A DNA stretch of 25,939 nucleotides from Amanita rubescens (GCA_015039365.1 WION01000651.1:1-25939), one strand, 5' to 3'; positions 1-10,567 are shown, counted from the first letter of the stretch. Made by a program: numbers and translations. The notes: generated by a model not told the origin, from the sequence alone.

Positions 1-705
1 TTAGATTTTGCAGCACCTTGGCCAATGGAAAGGAGGTAACAATAGTCAAGTGTAAACAATCTCTCCAAACCAACAAGATGTGGCATGTGTTCATTAGGGC
101 TTACCTCTGCCTGTCCCTTTATTGAAGAATTCAAGTTCTGCAGGCAGAATTGGGCGAGGGCTGTCCATGGGTATACAGTACCTACAGAAAGCCAAATCAG
201 ACAGTACTGTATTGAAAGGGATGAAGCAAGATACCAGATTGCATGCAGCTGATTCTTCAGCTCAGTTTCTGCAACCTCTTTTCAATGAACTTCCAAGCAA
301 TCTCCAGTTCCTCAGTTGATCCAGATTCAAAACCCTGAGAGTCATGGAAGATAAAGTTACTTCCAGGGTATGTAATTTGATGCTCAATATCATGCTGGCC
401 TCTCTGTTATGTGTCATTGCATGTGAATGGGCACATCCATATCATTAGCTGACCTCAAGTGATGGCATCAAATGATTCTCAGACTGTTCAAGCTGATTAC
501 CTGCAAGAAACTCAACAGTTAGTAAGGAAGCACAAAACTCAGACCAACTCACCATCCTTGTCATATATGATGGGCTCTGTTGCCTTTGCTACACCACAGA
601 CCTTCTCAAGGATGGTTGTTTTGCCTGCATTTGCCCTCCCAATAACAAGGATGCGAAAGTGTGGGCAAAGATAATATTCCCTGAGCATTTGAACACGTGT
701 CTCAT
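1..705 (-). CDS. P-loop GTPase-like protein, partial (runs off left edge), one frame break
   Basis: Not visible as one long ORF because of introns. Minus-strand exons that splice in frame are 705-553, 500-454, 403-235 and 181-105. All introns between them are GT..AG, and a further donor lies at 104. Exon 1 encodes a hydrophobic strand followed by GRANAGKT, a perfect Walker A/G1 motif. Exon 3 encodes FIFHDSQGFESGS, matching the switch II/G3 DxxG motif, and then a stretch ending HAIW. Exon 4 continues with YCIPMDSPRP. This pattern is known from a large basidiomycete family of P-loop NTPases of unknown role. The start is unclear: an acceptor at 706 suggests an upstream exon, while an in-frame ATG lies at 688. 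The third exon needs one extra base in a 4-base T run (279-282, plus strand) to stay in frame, so the copy is decayed or the assembly lost a base. The family call is sure; its function is unknown. Confidence 0.75.
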
Positions 706-2956
706 CTGGATTTGATATGATATTTGTCAGTCAAGGACTAGCAATACACATAAATTAGCATACTCAAAAGAGGTACACCAGTTGCGGCAGCCATAACTGA
801 TACTATGCAAGTTGAGAATCATCATGTGATTGTCTGATAAGGGGCAGTGAAATACACACCAGAGAAGATGGGGGAAAACTAGGTATGTAAATTAAGATTC
901 AAAAGTGTACTTCTGGACTTGATGGAGGCAATGGATGATGTGTTTCTGGATTAAGAGAGGCAACAATGATTCGGAGTTACATAATGTGGTTGACTTACTC
1001 TGACAAAGAGATATGTTTGCCAGGTGACACTTGAGAGCGCACAGAGGGATGCGAGCGTGTGATCGAACGGTAGGCCTGGTCAAAGGGTCAAGAGCGCGCG
1101 ACTATAAGTTCACGAGGCTGCACCGTGTGACCCGGAACAGGGTTACTCTCAAGCCAAGTCCAAATTTAGATATCAACTCCATTCGGGAACGTACCCCGTC
1201 TTACCTTGTCTTCTTGCCTGGAAACTAAGGAGTCTCAGGCCAGTGACTCAACACCACGGACGGTCGCTTACGAAGACGCCTGCAGCCCTGTCTTCGCTGA
1301 CCCGCTTCTACAGGCTACAATTTGTCCACAATGTCCAACCACCGTCTTCTATCCGCGTCTACGTCAATTCATCGCAGTCTAACCAATCTTGTAATTCGGC
1401 CAACAAACGTATGAAACAGATGAGGCTAGTTTAGCAGGCCTGCAATTCCATCCTTTCTGACATCATCCCAGTATCCCTCGAGTAATGCAATGTCAACTTG
1501 AAGCCCCAGTACGCCGGCTTTCCCAATACCCTTCTTGTTATCGCAGGACAGACGTAGATCGCAAGAAGGGCCGGATTCCAGCCAAGGTACGTCCGCGCCG
1601 ATTGTGCTGTAATCCTAGCGGACTGACCTCGTTCTTCCTATCCATCGCTACAACGAATCGCACAGGTAGAGAACAAAGCTACTGCTAAACGGCGGGGAGG
1701 TTCGTCAATAAGTAGGAGAGCGCGTGTATTGCGTGCTGGAGAAGACAACGCTCATGACGGAGATAAGGTTGTCGCGGCCAAGCTGTCTGACTGGAGGTTG
1801 GTGAAATTACCGCCGGGCCACGGCTGACCACGGTGCGTCTCACGTTCTCTACGCATCTAAACCTGATCCTGTTTCGTAGAGGCAGGAACTGATACCACTC
1901 ATGAATCCGCCGTTGCGCGGTTTAAAACGAACTTTCACGCATTCACTCCACCAAACTCAACTCTCAACCCAAACGTTCTTACTTCCTAGCATCGGACGTT
2001 GCCGGATGTCGACGCGCCTATTACCCTCGGATCCAACTATGCTGCACATCTCCTTATCAGAACTGCCGCGTTTATGACACTGAGACCAGGGACGGAAACG
2101 GCGAAGCGTCCTGATTTGTCTCCATAACCCATCCTTACTCAGTATGAGTGCTGGATTGACGACGTGTCAAGTGCGCGAAGATATGTTGACCCGAGAAAGG
2201 ACAGAATCGTCGCTGGGCAACATGTTGGAAGTCCACAAGCGAAGGGCTTTCGCAAGACTGTTCTACCCACAAACATGTTTCAAATTACGCCGGAATCTTG
2301 ACCTCAGCTCCATCCATGAAGAAATCATCTTGTTTCCCTTCCTCAACCTACAGTAATGAACGACGGGCGACAGACTCAATTCTACATCGAAGTCGAGCGA
2401 ATCGCGACAGCTTTTCAACACTTCCATACCATTACACGTTCTCTCAATCCGGGGCAGAGAAACTGTTGCGTTTCATGGGCGCGCGTGTTATAGTACGAAG
2501 GTACTGAAATCCTTTCTTGTATGCGCAGCGGGCTTACCTCGTACTTCCATAGGCACGAACCATCTACATCCATCCTCCACCCACGCCCTTTAATCTGCCG
2601 CCAGAATCTATAAACCTGCGCCCAGGTAAAGCCTAAGTGTGACTTTAGGGGTCGTCGTTTTTACCGAGCTCCCAAAATCACATGCCAGATACGCACCTGC
2701 CGCCTCTCAGTCCTGACCTGGTCCTTCTGCGCTTCTGCGGAGAGATGTATTATCCGAAGGGCGCGTCTCAGATGCTATGATGACATTAATATGTCACCAT
2801 GCTGATGACTCTTCCGATGCCATATCCCCAGATCTTTTGGGTCAATTGCTAATCTCTGTTGAAAAGGGGTTCGCCGGGGGCGAAGAACGGCCTCCTGGCC
2901 CCTGTCCTATTAGATCGCTCTATTTGGCATTGTGTTGTCCAACAATCTCCCACAAT
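706..2956. other. Long intergenic stretch upstream of F-box 1
   Basis: About 2.2 kb without a supportable gene. Open frames are all under 75 codons, overlap each other and show no recognisable motifs. An unseen 5' exon of the P-loop GTPase could lie in 706-1100, since an acceptor sits at 706. The last 250 bases (about 2480-2720) are a diverged copy of sequence found again downstream of F-box 1. The frame that leads into F-box 1 is already open from an ATG at 2777. Confidence 0.5.
2480..2720 (+). repeat. Diverged direct repeat, upstream copy
   Basis: Starting at GAAGGTACT (2497) this stretch aligns collinearly with 4750 onward. Shared blocks include AATCC(T/C)TTC, TGTATGCG(C/T)AG, a CTTACCTCGTACTTC-like / TTGACCTGGTTCTTC-like block, and further on CC(T/C)AAGT followed by CGACTTT-like and ACCTGCCGCCTCTCA-like blocks. 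Substitutions and small gaps are frequent, so this is an old duplication. It lies just upstream of F-box 1 and may be its promoter region. Confidence 0.5.
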
Positions 2957-4401
2957 ATGTTTAGCCAAGCCGAAGAGAAATCTGACGGTCGTACTCCCTC
3001 TCAGGGTGAGAGCAGCGTTCATTTTGACTTTCAGCAATCGAAAATCAAATCGCCACTTAATGCTCAAACAGCAGCTTTCTTCAATGAAAGGAACGGTATC
3101 GACCTTTTACCGGACGACGTGCTTAGAGAAACCTTTCTTTCATGTGATGGCGAGCGCTTGAAAATACGGTCTCTATCAGAGAGTGATCGTAAGTCGATAC
3201 TTGAACTTGTCTTACTCTATAATACCGATGATTCTCATATACAAAAGCGGAGAAGGCACCACAAAACCCGCCTTTACCACTTGTTTTGTCGAGCATATGT
3301 TCATCATGGCGTCGTGTTGCCTTATCCACTCCCCAGTTATGGAGCAGCATAGGCATCGCGTCGTTCACTGAACACTCAACACTTGTTGCCGCGGAATGGC
3401 TCTCCCGGGCAAGAGGACTTCCTGTCTCCATCTACATCAAGCGCATCTGTTATGATGATGAACATGTCTATGCTAAACTTACAATCTTCCTTTCGGCGTA
3501 TCATATCAGATCTCTCAATGTCTTTATAACCGGTCCTCTGCTCAAACATGATCGCTTCATGTCAGAATTACCTGTAGAAAGCGTCGCATCTCTCGAAAGG
3601 CTTACCCTCACCGCGAGCCTTGTCGGTTCCATACCCGTACGCCTAAACAGCGCACGTTATCCACGTCTGCAATATCTATCCCTCTTAGGCCATTACGACA
3701 GCGACTCTGCGATCACCCTCCCATGGACATCGCTGCGTAAGCTTGACCTTACGAGGTTTAGCCTCCAATTCACTCAATGCCTTTACATTCTTCGACAATG
3801 CACATCCCTCCATTCTGCTTCACTCTTCGTAGTTCCCGCTTTCTTCCCAACAGGGCATGAACAGGTCTACCTCCCAAATCTTTCTTGTCTTTCGTTTCGT
3901 TTCACCTCACCCACTGTTCACATGGGGACATATTTCGATGTGCTCGCAGTCCCAAGCTTGACATATCTTGCAATTGATCAACCCGCCACGAAATCATATG
4001 AGGATCCCCCCGAGATCATCTGGTCGTCGTCAAGCTACGCTCGTATGATCGAAGGATCTCACTATCCTCCTATTCACCAACTTATCATCCCACGCACAAA
4101 AGATCCAGTCGACCTTGGTGACCTTCTACGCCATACCCCGACTCTGACACGACTTACTTTGCTCTATGGGGCGCTTGACGAAGATACTTCAAAACAATTG
4201 GCTGAAGGACGGCTGGGGCCAAACCTGCAGCATCTAGACATAGAGGAAATAAGAGGAGTGACTCGGGAACAGTTTTTGGATATTATTTCAATGCGGGTGG
4301 AAGATTCAAAGCAGATTGAGGAGGCACCAAGGGGAACGATTACGTCTATCAAGTTTGTTTGCAGTAATCCTAGGGACCTGACCTTGGATGAAGTATCTTA
4401 G
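2957..4401 (+). CDS. F-box protein with LRR-like C-terminal region (F-box 1)
   Basis: Two exons, 2957-3188 and 3248-4401, joined over a 59 nt intron (GTAAGT..AAAAG, phase 1), giving 461 residues. The F-box is built across the junction. LLPDDVLRETFL (residues 50-61) is in exon 1, and VLSSICSSWRRVALSTPQLW (about residue 89 on) is in exon 2. Neither ORF alone shows the whole domain. The remaining ~350 residues hold repeated leucine-rich strand/turn patterns such as LRKLDLTRF and LTRLTLLYGAL, as in fungal F-box/LRR adaptors. The expected role is binding Skp1 through the F-box and choosing substrates for an SCF ubiquitin ligase (family knowledge). The ATG at 2957 gives a compact N-terminus, but an in-frame ATG at 2777 would add 60 residues. 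It is distant from F-box 2-4 and lacks their acidic insert. Its intron lies where that insert sits. Confidence 0.85.
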
Positions 4402-5369
4402 GCGATTGTGATGATTCCTTACTTATGCTGGCTTTAATTTTGTTTGGTCATCATGAGCCTGTAACCGATTGATCGTTTCTATGGTAACGACAACCGAATC
4501 AACAGGCCTAGACTCTTGACCTCGTCGTCTCTGTCTATCATTTTGAGTCCATTTCATCTGTTGGGATGACGCAATCAACCTGCAGGCGTTGACTCACTCA
4601 TGCAAGTCTCATCGGAGTCAAACGAACCGCAACGGCTGTCCCAACGTGCTCCAACATCCTAGGAAAAGGAAGCAGGCGACACTGGTCAACGTAGGTGCAT
4701 GAACTTGAAATACGTTCATGGGCGAAGGGATAGTGGCATGTTATGCTCTGAAGGTACTACAATCCCTTCATGTATGCGTAGTAGAGGTTTGACCTGGTTC
4801 TTCTCCCGGCAGTTACAAGCGACATCGTCTATGCCCCACTCGCGCCTTTCGCCCATCTACATTCATTTCTTGGTTATAGCAGGAAGGACACAGGCCCAAG
4901 TACGACTTTGATGGTATCGAAAGTCGTTGTTGGACGGTTCAAAACCACCTCCAGCGATGCATCTGCCACCCCTCACAGCATATGGCCCATCGTGGGGAAT
5001 CCCGTCGGACTCAGGAAAAGCTAAAATGACTCTCTTCTTCTCACCTTCAACACACACCTACACCGGCGTCGGAGACATCCCTTTTCATCCATGATAATCC
5101 AATTCCGCAATCCAACGGATTCACCCCGACAACGCTTTGAGTCAACCTCCGACATGCAGGTTCTCTGTAGCAGGTACCAGCAGGACAACGCGGCCGCAAA
5201 TCACGGCTTTGACAGCTTCGCAATATCACTTAATGTGCTCTAACCTGCGCGCCCACCGTGCACCACTGGATATGGCGAGGCATGTGATAAAGATACGGGA
5301 TGTCCCAGTCACAAGCGCATGGCAGGCCTCTTTCGGCTCATCGAAGTGCCATTTTTTTCCTGCGTTTTG
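4402..5369. other. Intergenic, contains second copy of the F-box 1 upstream repeat
   Basis: No convincing coding sequence. The frames at 4699-4911 and 5137-5373 show no domain and overlap antisense frames. Positions 4735-4985 repeat the upstream flank of F-box 1 (2480-2720). No F-box reading frame follows this second copy, so an associated gene may have been lost. Confidence 0.45.
4735..4985 (+). repeat. Diverged direct repeat, downstream copy
   Basis: Partner of 2480-2720 (see there). GAAGGTACT starts at 4750 and the similarity fades near 4980. Its position downstream of F-box 1 is consistent with an ancient tandem duplication of an F-box unit. Confidence 0.5.
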
Positions 5370-5741
5370 CTAGGGTGACCATTCTATCGACGAAGTCGGG
5401 TATTTCAGCTCGATCTGATTCCGTGCAGGGCTGAAACTAGATACCCTCGGTTTTTCTCTGTTCCCTTCTGTATTCAACGCGTAGATTCGTCTATGGCACG
5501 CACCATACGATATCGAGTATCTCAATTGGCAGTATTGTTCGCCGAAATCACGGATTCGACCTTCTATCAGACCGTGTCTGACTTCTCCAACGCCCATCTT
5601 TTCATCTCCTTCGGGTCGGAACTCACCACCGGGCTGGACATTTTCCGAGTCCGTAACCAGAATTTCCATATTCATCGTCGAGCTTGGGCCAAAAACGGTC
5701 TCATTAGGAAATCGAGTATGGATAAATTGAGAAATACTCAT
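5370..5741 (-). CDS. Possible small orphan protein, 123 aa
   Basis: Single uninterrupted minus-strand ORF from an ATG at 5741. The protein is hydrophilic and balanced in composition, with no signal peptide or membrane segment. Gly/Glu-rich stretches such as QPGGEFRPEGDEKMGVGEVR are followed by an Arg/Tyr-rich part and an end that reads ELKYPTSSIEWSP. I do not recognise the family. It could also be the last exon of a longer minus-strand gene, but no convincing upstream exon was found between 5742 and 6820. The plus-strand ORF over the same bases (5493-5819) is taken to be its shadow. It is kept because the composition looks protein-like and the ORF is longer than chance ORFs nearby. Confidence 0.35.
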   Translation of the reverse strand: MSISQFIHTRFPNETVFGPSSTMNMEILVTDSENVQPGGEFRPEGDEKMGVGEVRHGLIEGRIRDFGEQYCQLRYSISYGACHRRIYALNTEGNREKPRVSSFSPARNQIELKYPTSSIEWSP

Positions 5742-7105
5742 TGGTGCCCCCGATCAGACTTCATTGGTGTTCTTTATGGAAATCGAACAATCTGTTGCAC
5801 ATTCTGTTTGGTGCTTTGAAAACCGCCAGTCTTATTAGCGACGGTGTATGGCGTGAATGCAAGGAGAGAAAACGAGATCGCGGTTTGGTTCTGCGGAGGT
5901 GACATATGCATTGGCTACTGTTGTCCTTGTGATTTAAACATTGCATTGAGTGTCGGAAGGGGTGTCTTGGCCGAAGCATCACGGAGGAACATAAATGTAT
6001 GTGTCAGAACAAAGGTAGCTGGACAGATTGTGAGCGGGCGCCAGGCACAAATGGCTCTTCAATGCAGCCAGCACGTTAATCCGGCATGTTGCCTATCAAT
6101 CGAAGCACAGCATACTTAGACGGTAATCCTCCATTTAGCGCGATAGGGGTTGAGCGAATGCCTTGAGCTTCACAGATGCACTTCTGTTGCTTGCGACTTT
6201 CACTTCTGACTCACACGGTGGCCGCCAATGCGCTGTAACAGGTACCTCTCTGAGTCTTTCCATGACATTACTCGCAGAACTAGCCATATGTTTTATCAAC
6301 GGAGATCACTATCAATCGATCAAAACAGGCAAGGCACTCTGATTAACATCACTGCCTGTCACATGTCACTGCTAACGGCGTCGACGACGCCGATACTTTT
6401 CAGAACGATTCACACCTGGCAAAGGCGTAAACGCAATCAAGGGAAAGTCAACCATGGGACATGATATATTTCATCTGGTGTGTAGGCACTCGGCGCCCCG
6501 CGGCCCCGGGGAAGCAGATATTTCCGTCGTTCCGACCTCCCGAACATTAGCATTGGTAAGTGAATGATACCGTACAAGTAGAATTGTGGCGCTGACAATT
6601 AGGAGTGCAAATGATAGGAATCTCCAAATGTGCCGTGGAATACGTGTGAATGGAGAAGAACAGCAATAACGTTTTCTTTCAACTTGTGATTGAGCAACAT
6701 GTACTTGGTTGCCTCTTTCAAGGTTCGTTACTCGCACCGTTCTCGGGTCTCTGGAATCCTCTTGGATTAGCATTGCAAGCTTCACGACATAAGGAGCTGG
6801 CACCTGCCAGCAGAACGGATTCATATCCGGTATTCAACCCCAGAGCGCATATAAATAGAGAGAGATAGACATCAACCCAAAGAAAGTGGTCTGCATTATA
6901 CTAATGCTATTTTTGAATCTAATATCCTCTCTCCCATTAGGTACCTAGAAAGCGTCATGCATCAACCAGGAACGCAAATTACCTGGGGACGGCAGCGTGA
7001 GGCTTGGCAACCACCGATCTTGGCTTTGCTGTGGGCAATGCTCGGTATAAAAGTGCTTACCATGGATGTCAATTGGTAAGATCGTGTTCTCTGAAGCCTC
7101 GTCCA
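5742..7105. other. Intergenic region upstream of the laccase, with two TATA-like boxes
   Basis: No firm gene. A 117-codon minus-strand ORF (6824-6471) has one hydrophobic segment, but nothing else supports it. Two TATA-like boxes point towards the laccase: TATAAATA at 6850-6857 and TATAAAA at 7046-7052. The nearer one is at the usual distance for the laccase start. Confidence 0.4.
7046..7052 (+). promoter_or_regulatory. Probable TATA box of the laccase gene
   Basis: TATAAAA lies 54-60 bases before the laccase ATG at 7106. That leaves room for a transcription start about 30 bases downstream and a short leader. Seen directly; its assignment to this gene is inferred from distance. Confidence 0.55.
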
Positions 7106-9332
7106 ATGCGGCTCTCGCCCCCCTTTGTTTCTCTCTCCTTCGCCTTATTCGTCTATGCTTCTATAGGTCCCGTCACTGATTTGTACATCGTCAACAAAGT
7201 CATTGCACCCGATGGGTTTAGCCGAACGTGAGTAACGCATTATTAGGAAAGTTATTGTGTTGACAGCGTTCGACAAAGTGCTGTTCTTGCTGGCGGTACA
7301 CCGGGATCTGCTACTTTTCCAGGACCCCTTATTGTCGGAAACAAAGTATTTGTCGTCTTTGCCTTTGAATAAACTGTCTCTCATCGCGTGGTTAAAGGGA
7401 GACCAACTTCGCATTAATGTCAAAGATCAATTGACCGACAGCATCTTGATGTTGACTACTACTAGCATTGTACGTTCTTTCTTGACCATATCACGAGCCA
7501 GACTTTTAAAGGCGGAATATAGCATTGGCACGGGTTTTTTCAACAAGGAACCCAGTGGGCTGATGGCCCTGTAGGAGTCAGCCAGTGTCCAATAATTCCA
7601 GGCGAATCGTTCCTATATCAGTTCAATGTTCGGAATCAAGCGGGTTCATTTTGGTACCACTCTCATCACGGTACGTATGCACCGTTTGTTTCCTTTTTTG
7701 GTTAATTGACCATTAGGGACACAATATTGCGACGGGTTGCGAGGACCCCTCGTAATTTATGACCCCCATGACCCCTTGAGGCATTTGTAAGTACATGTTT
7801 ATCCGTCCATCGCAAAAGTTAACTTGGATTATTAGGTATGATGTTGACGACGGTAAGGCTAGAAGCGTACACCGCCCAATCATTTATTGACGCCCCGCGA
7901 ACAGAGAATACCGTCATTACTCTGGCTGACTGGTAAGCAGTTATTGCTACTCATTAAACCTTATCATAACGACACTGACACCAGGTATCATTTACCCTCG
8001 GGTGCTGAACCTCTAATCGCCATCGCCGATTCCACCCTTATTAACGGTCTCGGTCGCTATTTTGGAGGTCCGAGTTCGCCATTGGCCATAGTTAATGTCC
8101 ACCGGAACAGGCGATATCGAATGCGTCTCTTTTCAATCTCATGTGATCCCAACTTTATTTTTACCATTGATAACCATAAAATGGTACGTATCACACACAG
8201 ATGACGAATATCTCATCTTATAGTTACACTACTCAGACTGTGATCGAAGCCGATGGAGTTGAGACCAATCCCGTGACAGTCGATTCCATTCAAATCTTTG
8301 CAGGCCAACGTTATTCATTTATCTTGAAAACGAACCAACCTGTGAATAATTACTGGATCAGAGCAAGCTCTAGCGGAAGCTTAGTAACAATATTCGAAAA
8401 CGGGCTCAACTCCGCGATCTTGCGATATGCAGGTGCTCCCATCGCAGATCCAACGACGACGCAGACCCCAAGCGTCAACCCATTGCTGGAGACTAGTCTA
8501 TCTCCACTCCGACACCCAGGTGCCCCTGGAAAGCCTTCCCAGGGTGGTGCAGATATCAACCTGAATCTTAACATTGTTTTTAATATCGCCGATCTGAAGT
8601 TTTTTATTAACGGCGCAACCTTCAAGCCTCCCACCGTTCCTGTGCTTTTACAGATTCTCAGTGGTGCAAAAACTCCGCAAGAGTTGCTCCCTCCTGGCAG
8701 CGTTTATATTCTTCCTCGCAATAAAGTTGTTGAAGTATCAATTCCTGGCGGGTCTCCTGGAGCTCCCGTGAGTTTATGTTAGAATCAGGAAATATTGTCG
8801 ACGGTGACCTTCTTGATACAGCATCCTTTTCACCTGCACGGAGTGAGTCCTAGTTCGAGTCAAATTCTCGTTTCTTATGCCTGGATAGCAAACGTTTGAT
8901 GTCGTTCGAAGCGCTGGCAGTTCCAGCTACAACTACGTGAACCCAGCGAGGCGCGATGTCGTCAATACTGGTCTTGCCGGCGACAACGTTACTTTCCGGT
9001 TCAGCACAGAAAACCCTGGACCATGGATCCTTCATTGGTGCGAATCATTGTCTTTTCTCCTGTCTATCTTTCTGATGCGTCACTTCTGCTTAGCCATATT
9101 GATTTCCACCTGAACCTGTAAGTAGTTATGAACGCCCGGTTAGTCGTGACGAAATTGATATAATAAAATAGTGGCCTTGCTATAATATTTGCCACAGATG
9201 TCGATACGACGTCTAAGCTCCATCCCCCTAGTAAGTCATTTCGCACTCGCGACATTCATTTATCGTGACCCGGTGCACTTAGCTTCCTGGGAGAATCTGT
9301 GCCCTATTTACGATAAGAGCGGCCTCCCGTGA
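7106..9332 (+). CDS. lcc: Secreted laccase (multicopper oxidase), 14 exons, intact
   Basis: Fourteen exons splice in one frame to 518 residues: 7106-7227, 7279-7345, 7398-7469, 7523-7670, 7717-7786, 7836-7852, 7905-7932, 7985-8183, 8237-8767, 8822-8842, 8889-9037, 9094-9117, 9172-9230 and 9283-9332. A signal peptide of about 18 residues precedes SIGPVTDL. All copper motifs are present: HWHG (88-91), WYHSHH (131-136), HPFHLHG (419-425) and HCHIDFH (474-480), with Cys475 as type 1 ligand. The residue ten past that Cys is Leu, which suggests a leucine axial position. Laccases oxidise phenols with O2 outside the cell, in lignin breakdown, pigmentation or detoxification. Length and intron density fit agaric laccases. 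Minor oddities: Gln follows HPFHLHG where His is usual, and Asn replaces the common Glu after HIDFHL. Intron 1 could instead end at 7266, adding four residues. No frame break was found. Confidence 0.95.
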
Positions 9333-9571
9333 TGTTGTCAAGGGCGAGGTGAGCCAAGACTCGAGCGACATCGAGAGGAATGGACTAGTGCGTATTTTAT
9401 TAGACAGGCCTTCAACTACGAGGACCGTTTTCGCGCCATGGGACGAAATATGTTGCATCGTCAATTTGCAGTGACTCAAGTACAATTAGTTTTGCCCAAT
9501 AAACGTGCACCCCTTGAGTTCGGTCGCCGTGAACTTGTTAAATGTGACCGATTCCGAACTCTGTGGGTCGT

Positions 9572-9592
9572 GGCCCACCGCTTCGCGTGGCA
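9572..9592 (+). repeat. GC-rich 21 bp repeat with internal near-palindrome, copy 1
   Basis: The core CCACCGCTTCGCGTGG is repeated at 9754-9769. The first part can pair with the last part (CCAC with GTGG). Both copies are followed within a few bases by CCGAGGCC. Family unknown. Confidence 0.5.
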
Positions 9593-9750
9593 TGATCCGA
9601 GGCCGGAGATTACGACGCAAATGTAGAATGCTCACCGCAGCGAACGTAACGAAAGCGATCCTTTGTCTCCTTAAAGTTCGTGCCAAAGACGTTTGTCGGA
9701 AAGTTCCGGGCGTGTCTCGCGTTTCGCCTTGGACGTTGGTCATCCAGGGT

Positions 9751-9771
9751 GGGCCACCGCTTCGCGTGGCA
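9751..9771 (+). repeat. GC-rich 21 bp repeat with internal near-palindrome, copy 2
   Basis: Partner of 9572-9592 at a spacing of 179 bases, in direct orientation. The same core is followed by CCGAGGCC. Confidence 0.5.
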
Positions 9772-10056
9772 GGCCGAGGCCAGCCTGCACTATCGAGCAG
9801 CACAGGCATTGAGTCATAGGCGACGCAAATTTGCTTCAGCGGGAAACCCCGCGTTTATGTCTCGTGAATTGCCGCGCACTGCTTGTCTCGCGTGTAGCCG
9901 TTGCCTCTTGGATGTCTCGCGTGTCGCCGTGGTCTAGGCTAAATCCGCGCGAGGAAGTGAGACCTCCTTTCAGGCCTCGGAACTGAGTCCCTCCGTTAGG
10001 CAGATTCATCAGAAACCGCATCCGATTCTGAATTCAACTTGAACCTCTCCGACATA

Positions 10057-10073
10057 CATCAGCAAATTGTCAA
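10057..10073 (+). repeat. Left terminal inverted repeat
   Basis: CATCAGCAAATTGTCAA, perfectly complementary to 12038-12054. Followed by ATTCCGCTTT, which resembles the complement of AAAGCCGGAC on the right side. A GGGCCC-containing hairpin (10084-10107) lies immediately inside. Confidence 0.9.
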
Positions 10074-10093
10074 ATTCCGCTTTGGGCCCTTTC

Positions 10094-10217
10094 ACTTTGA
10101 AGGGCCCACTTTTCTCACTTTTACCCATAGCCTTTCAGCTTTCGTACCTTTAACTTTGAAGGGCCCACTTTTCTCACTTTTACCCATAGCCTTTCAGCTT
10201 TCATACTTTTAACTTTG
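10094..10217 (+). repeat. 59 bp tandem repeat, two copies plus a stub
   Basis: Units at 10094-10152 and 10153-10211 each start ACTTTGAAGGGCCCACTTTT and end near CAGCTTTC. They differ by only two substitutions. A third unit begins at 10212 (ACTTTG) and breaks off. The unit is rich in CACTTTT/CTTTC words, like the sequence near the right end of the element. Confidence 0.9.
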
Positions 10218-10218
10218 G

Positions 10219-10396
10219 GTGTAACTAGCTTTTAGTAACTTGGTACAACCCGAGCTTTAGCTACATGGAACTTTGTAACGTATTCCAGTGTAATCCATGT
10301 GAATTTACAAAAATGGTGCTCTCATCAAGACTCGAACCCAAGGACAATGACAAGACAGCAACGCGCTTTAACCACTAAGCCACAACGGCTCTTATC
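10219..10396 (-). mobile_element. tRNA-derived SINE-like sequence
   Basis: Read on the minus strand, 10390-10314 has the two internal RNA polymerase III promoter boxes of a tRNA in the right order and spacing. The A box is TGGCTTAGTGG (10382-10372) and the B box is GGGTTCGAGTC (10339-10329). The acceptor and anticodon stems pair poorly and no confident anticodon can be assigned, so this is not a functional tRNA. It continues without a break into an unrelated body towards 10219 and the tandem repeats, which is the usual SINE layout of tRNA head plus body plus repetitive tail. Its left limit is uncertain. It is nested inside the TIR element. Confidence 0.5.
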
Positions 10397-10567
10397 TATA
10401 TTAGCAACTAATCGCTGATATACCCAAAATTGGCACCCACACCACCAACACTATTTTAACCTCCTATTCAACTTAGTACCACTATTGTTCCTGTGTGTAG
10501 CGGTTGACGTGTCGCGTCAAGCCTCGCGACGAACGCGCGCGAGTCGCCAATGAAAAAAAAAATCAAA

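Larger units (their letters stand above)
9333..10056. other. Non-coding GC-rich stretch with short repeats, ending in a relic of the F-box leader
   Basis: The stop of the laccase is followed by about 660 bases with overlapping antisense ORFs and no recognisable protein. The stretch holds a 21 bp near-identical repeat (9572 and 9751) and four copies of a TGTCTCGCGTnTnGCC-like motif (near 9713, 9858, 9884 and 9913). From about 10000 to 10056 it matches the upstream region of F-box 3 and 4 (GATTCTGAATTCAACTTGAA, then CCTCTCCGACATA). This is the left half of the F-box 2 upstream region, cut off by the inserted element. Confidence 0.6.

Noticed and set aside
6471..6824. 117-codon minus-strand ORF with one hydrophobic segment
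   Set aside because: Not recognised, with no supporting context. It lies in the presumed laccase upstream region and is too short to trust.
7887..8204. Separate small ORFs over the laccase (also 7257-7574 and 8350-8634)
   Set aside because: They are single-exon views or antisense shadows of the spliced laccase gene.
9486..9819. Overlapping plus and minus ORFs of about 105 codons
   Set aside because: They are mutually antisense over GC-rich repeats, have no motif, and are likely chance frames.
10094..10217. CRISPR-like array
   Set aside because: Two tandem units without spacers in a eukaryotic genome; it is a simple tandem repeat.
10314..10390. Functional tRNA gene
   Set aside because: Only the A and B boxes fit; acceptor and anticodon stems do not pair well and no anticodon can be assigned.
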